Part shown: positions 12,051 through 23,111 of the stretch, one piece after another | Layout: every line of letters begins with the position of its first letter | Numbering within the stretch: position 1 is the stretch's first letter | Assembly (NCBI GenBank): GCA_025201345.1 | Contig: JAIXMG010000016.1 | Coordinates: 496,001-560,000, forward strand | Origin: Thamnidium elegans | Taxonomy: Eukaryota; Mucoromycota; Mucoromycetes; Mucorales; Mucoraceae | Direction of reading: 5' to 3' | Length of the DNA: 64,000 nt | The notes under the pieces: generated by a model | Database searches by the model: none | What the model was told of the DNA's origin: nothing | What the model saw: the letters and a program-made list of their open reading frames with translations, nothing else | Position numbers and translations under genes: made by a program

Positions 12051-12609
12051 TTTGGTTAAAAAAAAAAGAAAAAAAAAAAAGAGTAAATAAGCTGGGGGGC
12101 GACAAGTTGACAGCTTCTTATAGTCACAATTGCCGAATTTAAACAAAAAGAGTTTCGGGATCATCATCATCCGAATAAAATTGATCGCGAAAAGAAAAGA
12201 AAAAAAGCAGATCAAAAAGGGTATTCATACATATTATGCCCAACTAAACCAAGCCAAACCAAGCCAGATCAAACCTGGTTCTTTTTTTCTCTCTCTTCTG
12301 CAGCTAAATGAGGGTTGGCAACGATTTTAAAAGTAAGCGCTTTTTTGTTTGTACGCACAAAAACTTAAATGATGTGGCTCAAAAATATTCTCTTTTTTTT
12401 TTGTATCTTTTTTTTTCTTTTTATACACACATATAATATACATATAATATATATATATTAATATATATATAATAGAAAGAACCGTGCGTAATCCTCTTCT
12501 TTAAAGGAAATAAAAAAAAAGAGGTGTTTTTTGGTTATCATCTATTTTATTTTTATTTTTTGAAAAAAAAACTTACTGGTTTTCTCATCATCTTTTTTAG
12601 TTTAAAATC
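12051..12609. promoter_or_regulatory. Divergent intergenic region between ProRS and PI4-kinase genes
   Basis: About 560 bases without coding frames. It holds poly(A) and poly(T) tracts, a repeated AAGCCAAACCAAGCC-like block (12,250-12,270) and TA-repeat DNA (12,430-12,470). It presumably carries both promoters; no specific factor site can be named. Confidence 0.4.
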
Positions 12610-15600
12610 ATGTCCAATGCACTTTTATTAAGACTTTTTACTTCCGAGTTCTTTAACTCTTGGATTGCAGTTTCTTATTTATTTCGATATTCCGATAATG
12701 TTGGTATTCAACACTACCTTTGTAACGAGCTCAAAAAGTTTCCCATTTCAGAAATCGAGTTCTTTTTACCTCAATTAATGTATACTCTTTAACACGTACA
12801 TTTTATTTTTCTGTTTGCTAATTATTTTTATATATTCATATATATATACATATAGTCACTTGTTAATTACAAGACCATCAGAATCTGTAGCACTTGAATG
12901 CTTTCTAGTAGAAATGTGCGAAAAGTCAACTCATATTGCTCTTATGGTATATTTATTATATATATTATGCACCGAAAAAAAAAGCCCCTAATTATATATA
13001 TATCTGTGTGTGTGTGTAGTCATTGTGGTACTTGCAAGCTTATTTAGCTGATCTATCGTCTAATCCATCTAGTCCCTCTTTCGAATTATGTAAGCGATTA
13101 TTGAACAAATCTCAAGCAATTGTGTTCTCGGAAGATGAAGAAGATAATAGTCCAACCAGTATTTCTGAATCAACCATATCCACACAAAAAGTACGTGAAA
13201 ATGTGTTACCAGCTTTAGTTGGGATGGGAGCCATGTTACTTGGGTTTGGACAACCCTTAATGACAAAACCAGCGGGTAGAATTGCAATTGCTCAGGGGCG
13301 CAGAAATAGAGCGCTTAGTATTACTTCGCAACAACAACAACAACAAGAGGAAACCGTAACTAGAAGAATGACAACAGATCATTCTACATCATCATCACCT
13401 ACACTCTCTAATAGTCCTACATCAGATTATACAGCTACTTCTAATAGTCTACAATTTATATCTGCGTCGCAACCTGAATTACAAATTATTTCTAAAAAGA
13501 GATCTTCTCATTTTAATCCATTTACCAGTTCACCTTCATTAGAAGACCTTCATAAAGGAAAAGCATTTTCAGTTTCACGCTATATAAAAACAGCACATCA
13601 AAAACTAAACAAAAAAATGATTCAATTAGGTGAAGACCCCATCTCGTTAAAAAAGGAAACGAATAATGCAAGTGAAAAGAAGAAGCATTTTAACGAGACT
13701 ATATCTGTATTTGATCCAAAACTTACAGCATTGGGTCAATCCTCTGTACCAACCAATACTGCACCACTTTCACCTGCTTTATCACAATGTTCTTCTTCTG
13801 AAGAAATTTTGACAACAAAGAAAAACTTGAGGTTATCTACCAAACTATCGACTTCCTTTGAATCTTATGATTCTGACAACTCTTTATCCCTCGATGAAGA
13901 TGAAGATGAAGATGAAGATGACGACGACGATGATGATGAAAATATTAGAAACTCACTTTCTAAAATGAGTACGGACAATAGAAAGTTATTATTAAGATCA
14001 AATTATTTTAGATCTGAAATGCAGTTTTTATTGGCTTTGGTGGATATTGCTACAAGGTTGGTGATTGTACCGAAGGAGGCTAGAATGAGCGCGTTACATG
14101 CTGAATTAACTTTATTAAATCATAATTTACCTGCCGAGGTATGTTTACCCTTATGGTGTCCTGCTACTTGTGAAAAACCCTATCATCATCGCATTGTTCG
14201 TATTAGTCCTTCTGATGCTGTTGTATTAAATTCTGCAGAAAGGGTAAAAAAAAAAAAAAAATCCTATATGCATTATTATATTAAACCTTGTATATATATA
14301 TTTTATAGGCCCCTTATTTATTAATGATTGAAGTACTCGACGACGAAATGAGTTTTGAAGATGATGCATATACTTCAGCACTCTACCGTATGCGTCAATC
14401 CTTAAAACGTAAAAAAACTAAACGAGATTCTCTTGTCGCCCCCACTACCACCGCCACCGCCTCCACCATCAAGACCACAGATACCCAAACAGAAGTTTCC
14501 GATATCGGCCTTGGTAATCCAGACACCACAGCAGTTGTGGCAAAAGAATTACCAGTTTTGGAAAACTTAAGCCATAGTAGACGTAATTCAAGATCAGCAG
14601 ATAATTATGCGGAACGTATGCGAACTGCAGCAGTCATGTTGGCTCAATTACAGTTACCGGCAACCAATACCACAACTGCGGTTACACCAAAATCAAAACA
14701 AGGTACAGAACAAATTCGTCAGAGGATTATTAAAGAAATGATTGCGCTGGAAGAACAAAGAATGACAAAGATGAAGACGGAAGGTGTTGGAAGTGGCGTT
14801 GGTGGAGGAGGAGGTGAAGGTGCTGGTGGGGATATGTTGGAAGATGAGCAACGTATTGCTTGGGTTGTAAATAAGGAAGATCCCAGCGGTAAGATTTTTT
14901 TTTTTTTTTTGGTATTTATATAAAACTAACTATTTTTTTTTTTATTGTAGCTGCGGTTTTATCAGAGGATTGGGAGACTAAAAAAGCAAGATTACGTGCT
15001 GCATCACCTTATGGTCACTTACCTAATTGGAGATTAATATCAGTGATTGTTAAGAATGGTGCAGACCTTCGTCAAGAGCAATTCGCTATTCAATTAATTC
15101 GAGAATTTCAACGTATTTGGGAAGATACAGGTGTTGATGTTTGGGTTAAATAGTAAGTTTTTTATTTGTTCGTGTGGCTACATGCAAAAGAAAAAAAGAA
15201 TACTGATTTTTTTTTTTTTTTTTTTTTTGCTAGTTTCCGTGTGTTGGTTACTTCAGATGGATCAGGTTTAATTGAAACACTTCGAAATACTATCTCTATT
15301 CATTCTATTAAAAAGGATGCTTATACAAGAGGTTGGAATGAAAAGGGTGCTGTATTCACATTATATGATTATTTTGAAAAGGTAAAATATTTATACTTCT
15401 ATATTTCTTCTTTTTTTTTTTTAACTTTTCGAGTTATGATTTAGCTTTTTGGACCACCAGAATCAGATGAATTTATTAAAGCGCAGGACGCTTTTATGAG
15501 AAGTTTAGCAGGGTATTCTGTTGCATGTTATGTATTACAAATCAAAGATAGACATAACGGTAATTTATTAATTGATGAATCCGGTCATTTAATTCGTAAG

Positions 15601-16117
15601 TCTTTTTACTGTAAACACCCCCACTCTATACTCATTACTTGATTCTTAGATATCGATTTTGGATTTATGCTATCTAACTCACCTGGATCTGTGGGATTTG
15701 AAATGGCACCCTTTAAATTACCTCAAGAATACATTGATATCTTGGGCGGTGTTCATGGTGAAAAATTTGCAGAATACAAGGCTTTAATGAAGGCGGCATT
15801 TTTGGCAGTACGTAAGCATAGTGAGAATATCTTGTTGCTAACGGAAATGATGAGTAAAGATTCAAAGTTACCCTGTTTCCAAAATGGTGATTTGACTGTA
15901 CCTCAGTTAAGAGATCGTTTCCAATTACATTTAACTGAACCTCAAGCAGAAGAGTTTGTGGATAAATTGATTATGAGTAGTTGTTGTAATGTGTTTACAA
16001 GACTGTATGATACCTTTCAATATTATTCTCAGGTAAAATATATAACAAATATATTATGGTTTTTTCTTGTACTAATAGTGTAAATGTTTGTATATATTTG
16101 TATAGGGAATTTTGTGA
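12610..16117 (+). CDS. Phosphatidylinositol 4-kinase, Pik1/PI4KB type
   Basis: Nine exons: 12610-12779, 12856-12946, 13020-14243, 14309-14888, 14951-15152, 15234-15381, 15445-15595, 15650-16032, 16106-16117; 986 residues. The N-terminus (SEFFNSWIAVSYLFRYSDN to WYLQAYLADLS) is the helical lipid-kinase-unique region. A long Ser/Thr/Gln-rich linker follows with an acidic Asp/Glu run near 13,890-13,940. The kinase domain starts near 'NWRLISVIVKNGADLRQEQ' and has the catalytic loop IKDRHNGNLLID and the metal-binding HIDFGFML. The last exon adds only GIL before TGA, which matches the normal end of this family. The enzyme makes PI4P at the Golgi and nucleus. Part of exons 3-4 (13,458-14,840) is duplicated at 51,555-52,938. 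Confidence 0.94.
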
Positions 16118-16188
16118 ATCTTTTTCTTTATTATACTACTTCTTTTTTACTATCTAATAATACCCTCTTTTTTCCTTTTAATGTACAA

Positions 16189-16222
<34 letters not shown>

Positions 16223-16792
16223 ATATTTATCTTGCTAATTATTTTTTCTGTCTTTTTTCTTTTATCTTTATTATGTCGCGTTATGCAAAAAATACATAAA
16301 TAATAAATAAAAACTTTCTTTTTCATGCATATTTATTTTGTAGTAATGGGATCAAATGGCTGTTTTCTTTTTTTAACCCAATCATCATGTGTATCATATT
16401 ATTCTTCATAGTTACCGAGTAAGGAGGTGTTTATATTAGATGGGTCAAATATGTTTAATTCATATGTATCAGTAACCTACACTCAAAGATTTAAATTAAA
16501 AATGTAACCCCGTACTTCTTTCTTTATCTTACTTCAATTTATACTTGAAGGCTAATATCAATGGTGAATATACTTTGGATATCTTGAACTAATACCTAAC
16601 TTTTTTTTTTTTTTTTTTTTTTTTTCTATAGGGTTTTTTGGTATTTTGATATAGTCCTCGAACGCTTATATGGTACTTCTTAAGATATACCTTTTATTTA
16701 TTTTATATATATATATATATCACCTATTGATATCAACAGACAGATTGTTAATATTTTATATCCATTTACGTCTTGATGTAATGCATGAAAAC

Positions 16793-16827
<35 letters not shown>
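16118..16827. other. Intergenic region between convergent PI4-kinase and MFS genes
   Basis: Contains several homopolymer tracts: poly(A) at about 16,190-16,220, poly(T) at 16,600-16,625, poly(A) at 16,793-16,827. No coding frame is supported; both flanking genes end here, so 3' UTRs fill it. Confidence 0.5.
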
Positions 16828-16829
<2 letters not shown>

Positions 16830-18556
16830 AACCTCTTCTACAACAACTAAACAAATCAACATGTTTTATATCCTGTCTTTCTAAACGCCTCTTATTCCAC
16901 TGAGGCCCACTTTTCAAAAGAATAGGTACACATATATTATTGATAACAAGACAAATACCCAAAATAGTAAACACCCAACCCATACCTACACCTTGAATAG
17001 CCGGTTCGATATAAGCTGTTGCAGCTGCTCCCAAAATACATCTCATTAAATTATTAGAAGCGGTGATAGAAGCACCTCTACCTGGAAATAAATCCACCAA
17101 CAGTGTTTGACAAGTACTAGTGACACCAGAACAACTAAACGCAAAAACAAATTGTATGGCTAAAGCAGCCGGTAACGGAGCACCAATTTGAATTATCCAA
17201 CCATAGATACATGTAGCCACTTGCATGGCCATCAGATGGAACCAAATATTCTTTAACCTGGCTGTATAAATTGAAAACTCGGCTTTATAACTTGTTTTTC
17301 GATAGTCTCGATCTAATAACTTTCCTTTCGCGAATCCACCAATAATGGTACCAAGGCCCATACTTAGGAAGCAAACACCGATTTCAAGCTCGGATAGGTA
17401 TGGATAATAGATACTGAACTGTTTTGTGGTGGATGTCATAATACAGTAAAATACAGTAAAAGCTACACCGTTAAGCCAAAGAATTAAGAACACGTCTGGT
17501 TCTAAAAGGTAAGTAAAGGGCGCTAGGAAATTCATTTTGGGGTGTTCGAGTTTCTTCTTATCTTGATCTAGTTCTTTTGATCGGTGTTTTTTTAACCATT
17601 GTGAGGGGGTTGGGTTTGCGTACCCGGATCCGTTGCCGACAAGTACGCGCAGCGTCTCCGGTACAAAGAATCCGACTATAAGTAAACTAGAACATCCTAA
17701 AATCAATAAAACCCAAAAGATCCATCTATCAAAAACATTTTAATTTTTTATTTTATCATTGTATTAAAAAAGAAATACCTCCAACCTAATTTTTCAGAAA
17801 TAATACCACCTAATACAGGACCTAATACAGGACCTAATGATTGTCCGATAGAGTAAATACCATAGAATGAACCACGTCTATATATATATATATATAAGTA
17901 AGTAAAAAATAGAAAAAACATTTTTAAGAGAAAAGAGAAAAATATTTACTTTTTAGACTGAACTATATCACTTAGGATACCAGCGCTAATTGCAATTAAT
18001 GAACTAGATCCAAAAGCTTGTATCATACGAAGTACCATCAATACGGCATAGTTAGGTGTCAGAGCTAAACCGATACATGATGCGCAGTAAATGACCATGG
18101 TCATAAGTAAGACAGGTCTACGGCCCCAACTGTCTGCAATTGTTCCCCAGAAAGTTGGTGATATTGCTTGAAGGATCATATAAACTGTAATGATTAAATT
18201 GACTTGTTCGGTCGAAATATCCAGCTCCTAATAATATAAAAATTTCGGTGGAAAGATACCCTCTTTTTTTTTAAAAAAAAAGTTATAATTGATGATGAGT
18301 TTATCATACTTACTTCTTCGATTTTATTGACAGCAGGAAAGTATATACTTCCTGTTAATGGAGATATCATGCCTGTAAAAGAAGTAACGGCTAGCAATTG
18401 AATTAGCATGTTTCTGGAAAATACAGTGTATGGCTTTTCTTGATCTACACTTTCTGTCACGGTTACACTTTCCGGTTTGGATGATACATATCCCTTAGGG
18501 GATATGTCTTCTTTAGAAGGATAATGGCTTGTTTCTTCTATTGTAATTGATACCAT
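16828..18556 (-). CDS. MFS transporter, DHA1 drug:proton antiporter family
   Basis: Four exons (18556-18314, 18227-17950, 17877-17779, 17725-16828) give 505 residues, the usual length for a 12-helix major facilitator. A hydrophilic N-terminus of about 60 residues precedes helix 1 (NMLIQLLAVTSFTGMISPL). The loop after helix 2 reads GTIADSWGRRPVLL, a variant of the MFS motif A. Helix 5 carries GQSLGPVLGPVLGG, the antiporter motif C that marks the DHA families. The second half has a long cytoplasmic loop (HRSKELDQDKKKLEHPK) before helix 7. Family members export drugs, polyamines or other small molecules from the plasma membrane; the substrate here is unknown. It ends in CCRRG. A dispersed repeat (18,710-19,140) sits in its upstream region. 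Confidence 0.88.
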
Positions 18557-18709
18557 TTTTGCTTTTTGATAGATAAAAAGAAAAAGAGAATACTAGTTCC
18601 TAAATATTACTCTAGAAGAAAAGAGTCAAGTGTCACTGGGTCGTTGAAAAGCCGATGTCTCCGATACTATGGGATATACTTTTCCCCGTTTTTTTTTTCG
18701 CTTTACCAG

Positions 18710-19140
18710 TAAGGGAATAAGTTCTGGAACTTTTTTTGTCATTTAGATCTCATACATAAAATGTCCCTTTTTCCCGCAAGAGAAAAAAAAAAGGATTTTC
18801 ATTCAGGTACAAAATGGAACCATTTCCATGGCTACCAAAAATACCATACAACTTGGGGAGGTTTTTTTTTTTTTTGATGACAGAAATATGAAAGTGACTT
18901 ATCAATGCGCACAGTAGAGTCACACATAATTTTGGGTGTTATCTTATTTTGCATTCAGGGAAAATATATATTAATTATCTTTTACCGCGGGAACCTACAC
19001 ACTCCTTTTTTATTCATATATTTTATTTTAATGTATACTACAGGAATCTTACCTGTATGAGTGTAAAAACGAAACGAAGCTTCTTTTTTTTTTTGAGCAG
19101 TAATTGCTTTTGAATTAAGTTTTAAACCTTTGATCGGCGA
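18710..19140. repeat. Dispersed repeat, copy A
   Basis: This stretch is alignable by eye with 29,550-29,810. Shared blocks in the same order include 'CATACATA..AAAATGT.CC', 'ATTCATATATTTTATTTT', 'GTGTAAAAACGAAAC' and 'AGCAGTAATTGCTTT.GAATTAA'. Copy A has about 150 extra bases in the middle. It has no coding frame; it could be a solo terminal repeat, a small non-autonomous element, or related promoter DNA. Confidence 0.55.
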
Positions 19141-19439
19141 TAGCTACCTTATTTTTGATTACCCGCGATGATAACTTTTTTTTTAGGATGTTAAAATAAG
19201 TTGTGTCATAAAAGTCGTAGACATGTATATAAAAATGATTAAATGGACCGGATGAACAAATCTATCCCCTAGTTTATCGCAAATAGTGAAAGCGACACCC
19301 ATTGTATCAGCCTACTATTTATTCTATTTTTTTTAAAAAAATAAATAAATAATAGTCTACATCAAATATGGTGGAGTGAAATGTGACACTCAGTAATAAT
19401 CAGGTATTCGAGGATTATATCGTGGCGAGACGGATCAAA

Positions 19440-20790
19440 AATTTGCTGTACTTCTGAGTGGATCCATACTAGTGGCTGGTCGAAACCTATCACTGCGAAA
19501 AAAGACATCATCTTTATCATAAAGAGCAGATGCTTTGTAACTCCTGACGTCTGGTGGCATGAATGGTACTCTTGGTTTTTCCGGGAATACGGGTAAAGGT
19601 AACCCAAGCATTTCGAATCGAAACCTGTTTGTGATTATGAAAGGTAAATGTGTTCTCATATCTAAATCGTCGTAAATGGTGGGAGACCCTCGGTTTCGGT
19701 CATAGACGTAGGGCAAACGTACGATTTCTCGTTTGACTGTCACGACGACAATAATAACCACATTCGTGGATTTAGCCATCGATCACTAAGAGATGCAGAT
19801 CATAATCATCGTCAATGTTAGGGATCTGTGCAGCCACCATGTCGCCCATGGCAAGAAATTCATCAAGTGTTCTGCCTGTCCACAGGATGCGATGAACATG
19901 TGGACTAAAAAAAAAGAGGATATTTTAAATGATCAATGGTAAGTAATAAACACCGTAATGATCATGGTCAATGGTAATAATAAGGACGATAAATTGTACC
20001 TTCCGCCATTTTGCAATTATACCACGTAAGACCAATCTCAAATCCATCCACCTTTCGGGTAGAGTTCTGTTGAATTCTGTAGGTAAGATAACATATAAAT
20101 GTTAAACTAACTTACGATTTTCAGGATATATGTGTTATAACATGTCGGAAAGATCGTTTAAATGCTGTTGGAATAGAACAGGATCATCCTAATGACGCAT
20201 ATTCCGTAACAAAGTCGTTACATGTGATTGTAAGATATAAAGAATGTGAACCCAAGGGTAGGAACATGTTCTAAAAAGAAAGAAAGTGAGTAGCTTGTAA
20301 AAGGAAAAATAAATGGGGTGTATTTAAAGATAGGTTAAGCCCGTAAGCTCTGATGTGAGATACGAGAGAAACTCAGTCCATATTATAATGTGCCCGGTTG
20401 TGAACTTCCTGTTGTTTGTGTACGCTGCCTCCTTGTACGGTATCGGGATCAAGGATAGGGCTAAAAAAAATGGTTTAGATAGTGTATTTCTTAAATTACT
20501 TTTCATAGACTTACTTGGCAATTGCTTTTTCAGCGTTATTCAAATAATATGAAAGACTGGTTGTTTGAATAATTACGTCGATATGGGTGCCATTAGTTGA
20601 ACTGTTTATCTCTTGAATCATTGGAGAAAGTGCACTCTAAAAAAACATTTTTTTATATATAAAAAACAATAGATGTACAAACAACATACCAATATATTGA
20701 TCACTCTTCTGCTACCAGAACGGGTACCAATTTCTGTAAGAAGGTCTGAAAGAAGTTACTCTTCTTTGATAAAATCTCAATAATTATAGG
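19440..20790 (-). pseudogene. Decayed multi-exon gene, unidentified
   Basis: On the minus strand a row of coding-like exon pieces appears, from right to left: 'SDLLTEIGTRSGSRRVINIL' ending at a GTATGT donor (about 20,760-20,695), 'SALSPMIQEINSSTNG' (20,635-20,555), 'DDPVLFQQHLNDLSDML' (about 20,195-20,140), 'QQNSTRKVDGFEIGLTWYNC' (about 20,070-20,005), 'SPHVHRILWTGRTLDEFLAM' (19,905-19,785), and finally a 114-codon frame starting MAKSTNVVIIV (19,779-19,435). Several have plausible splice borders, but the pieces do not join in one frame and stops intervene. I do not recognise the protein. It may be a broken gene or a remnant of a transposon-encoded protein. Confidence 0.42.
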
Positions 20791-20793
20791 TTA

Positions 20794-22092
20794 ATGTATA
20801 TTGTTTATCTTTGGATGCAATGCATTTATTTTGACATCGACCGTAACGTATGCCACGCCGTAATTGGTGTGTGTATTCCTATTGTTTTGGTGCTCGGTGC
20901 TTCTACTTTGATCATATGGTCCATGTTGGTGAGTTTTTTAGGTATAGACCGAATGCCAACTTTGCTACAGCATGAAATTACAAACGAAGGAAACGGCGAT
21001 TGGTTCTTTGTCTGTATCGAGATGTGTATCAGTGTAGTGATTGTAGCCTGCCCTTGTGCTTTGGGTTTGGCTACATCTACTGCTGTCATGGTAGGCACTA
21101 CACTTGTTGCAGAACATGGCGTCGTCTTTAAGGGCAGTGCAGTATTAGAAACAGGTCAAAAAGTCAATAAGATCGTGTTCGATAAAACAGGTACTTTAAC
21201 TATCGGTAAAGTACAAGTTGTCAATTATCAAACTTAGGATCAACAAGAAGCCACCAGACGTCAAATGTTAATTCTTTCTGGGTTAGCTGAATCTTACCGT
21301 GAATATCTTTTGGGTTGTGCTATTATCTCTAAAGCGAAATCTATAACGAAAGCGCCTTTGGATATGGCATTAGATCATCTAGGTACTGTATCTAATTTTA
21401 ACTACGAAACTGGGCTTGGTATAGAATGTGACGTATTGCAGCAAGAAAAGGGACATCGAGCTGTTATTGGTAATCAGAAATGGCTAGAGGAATGCCATGG
21501 TATCGATCTACTAGACAAACGGCTGTCTACAATTGAAAGAGAATTTAGATAAGACCATACCTGTGTTTTAGTTAGTTTGGATGGTGTTGCAACTGGATAC
21601 ATTTCCATTTCCGATATGATCAAACCGGAAGCAAAGTTGGTTATTGACACATTACACATGATGGGAGTTGACATTGCTATGGTGACTGGTGATAACGCTT
21701 TGGCTGTCAAAGGTATTGCTGTTAAGGTAGGCATTACTGAAGTACATTCTGGTGTTTCTCCTAATGGCAAAACTCAAATTGTTCGAAATATGCAAGTTAA
21801 AATCATATATAAAGCTGGATTCTTTGGTTACCATATACTCCCTACAGTTGTGGCTATGGTTGGTGATGGTATTAACGATTCGCCTGCTTTGGTAACAGCT
21901 AACTTGGGTATTGCACTCTGCTACCACCTGCATCCTATGATGGCAAGTATAGCGATAGCTGCAAGCTCAGCAGGTTTAGTCGTTAGTAGTTTAATGTTGA
22001 GATGGTTCTGGAGGAAGCCTAGAATGTATCAAGAGGATGAAGTAACTTATACCAACACCTTGTCTTACAAAGTGTCTAGATTTATGTCTTGA
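20794..22092 (+). pseudogene. Copper-transporting P1B-type ATPase (Ccc2/ATP7-like) pseudogene
   Basis: Reading in one frame with two internal stops (TAG at 21,235-21,237, TAA at 21,550-21,552), this encodes the second half of a P1B ATPase. Visible are the transmembrane metal motif ACPCALGLATSTAVM, the phosphorylation site FDKTGTLT, MVTGDN and VAMVGDGINDSPALV, and a C-terminal LHPMMASIAIAASSAGL. The N-terminal metal-binding domains and first membrane helices are missing. After GDGINDSPAL the sequence jumps almost directly to the last helix pair: about 60 residues that normally hold the 'A..ADIVLM' region and helix 7 are deleted. Intact homologues pump Cu(I) into the secretory pathway; this copy cannot be functional. 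It abuts arm 1 of the inverted repeat. Confidence 0.88.
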
Positions 22093-22220
22093 TTGACTAG
22101 AAGAAGTGATAGTGCATGCTTATAGTTACCAACCACTTGAGAATCAGCAAGAGTACAATCTGGAAAGCTTGTCTCCTAGATTGACTCGAAACCAGCTTTT
22201 TTGAATAAACTATTTATATA

Positions 22221-22261
<41 letters not shown>

Positions 22262-22550
22262 TTATTATAATTATGAATAGGGGAAGCTATTATTGTTATT
22301 TTACACATCCATATTTATACAGTAGCGGCCCTATTTGAGGGTGGAACGCTTCTATTTTTTCCCACTGTGTAAAAATAAGAAAAAAGAATGTGGTAGTTTG
22401 TCCATGAGCTCCGCTCGCTTAATTTACACGATACAGTTAATATTAAAGTAGTTTCAAATGGTGTTAATACGATAGATTAGAAAATTTTGTTTTATAAATT
22501 TTTATTTTCAAATAAACGTTATTAAAAAAAAAAGGGTAAAGAAAGAGAGA

Positions 22551-22552
<2 letters not shown>

Positions 22553-22589
<37 letters not shown>
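22553..22589. repeat. (GT)n microsatellite in arm 1
   Basis: About 18 GT units in the 3' flank of the Sac3 gene. The same site in arm 2 (59,686-59,700) has only about seven CA units, so the tract has changed length since the duplication. Confidence 0.9.
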
Positions 22590-22591
<2 letters not shown>

Positions 22592-22599
22592 GAATATTA

Positions 22600-23111
22600 T
22601 TAATTTCGAGAAAGCCAGTTTACTTCCTCCTTGATTCTTTTTGAGATGGTTTGAGGGTTCATAATCAAGATGTGATAATCGATGATAAGAGGATTGGTTT
22701 CAAGTCCAAGGAAGTTCGGGATCTATATAAAAGATTAGCATTTATTTTCTCTATTTTGTTTTCTTTTTTCTTTTTAGTATAGTACCTTCTCAATAGTAGA
22801 TTGTGTTGAGGAAGAATCCGGAAAGTATGTAAAGAGAACAGGAACTTTCAAACTAGGATTATACTGGTGTAAGTCCTGAACTAATTTCTCTGATCTTTTC
22901 TTGTTGTCGCTCCAATATTTTAAACTATGTATACATAAAAAAAAGGTATCAGCAGCCCTATTATTTTATATCTTGTCGTAATTTACCTTTCAATGGGCGT
23001 TTTATCATAGTTAGATTCTGGCAAAAAAAAGATTATCGCACCAGTTTGATACGCATGATTACAGCCCACTTGTGTTTCTGGAGTAATTAAATGAAGCTTT
23101 ATGTCAAATTC
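22600..23111 (-). other. Open, intron-containing continuation of Sac3 beyond its stop (arm 1)
   Basis: Directly after the TAA at 23,112-23,114 the same frame stays open as EFDIKLHLITPETQ, passes two introns with correct GT..AG borders and phases, and ends RIKEEVNWLSRN-TAA at 22,600. Included text such as 'PVLFTYFPDSSS' and 'PLIIDYHILIMNP' looks like folded protein, and 128 codons are free of stops. It looks like the natural C-terminus of the protein, cut off by a single stop codon. Whether it is translated is not known. Confidence 0.6.
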
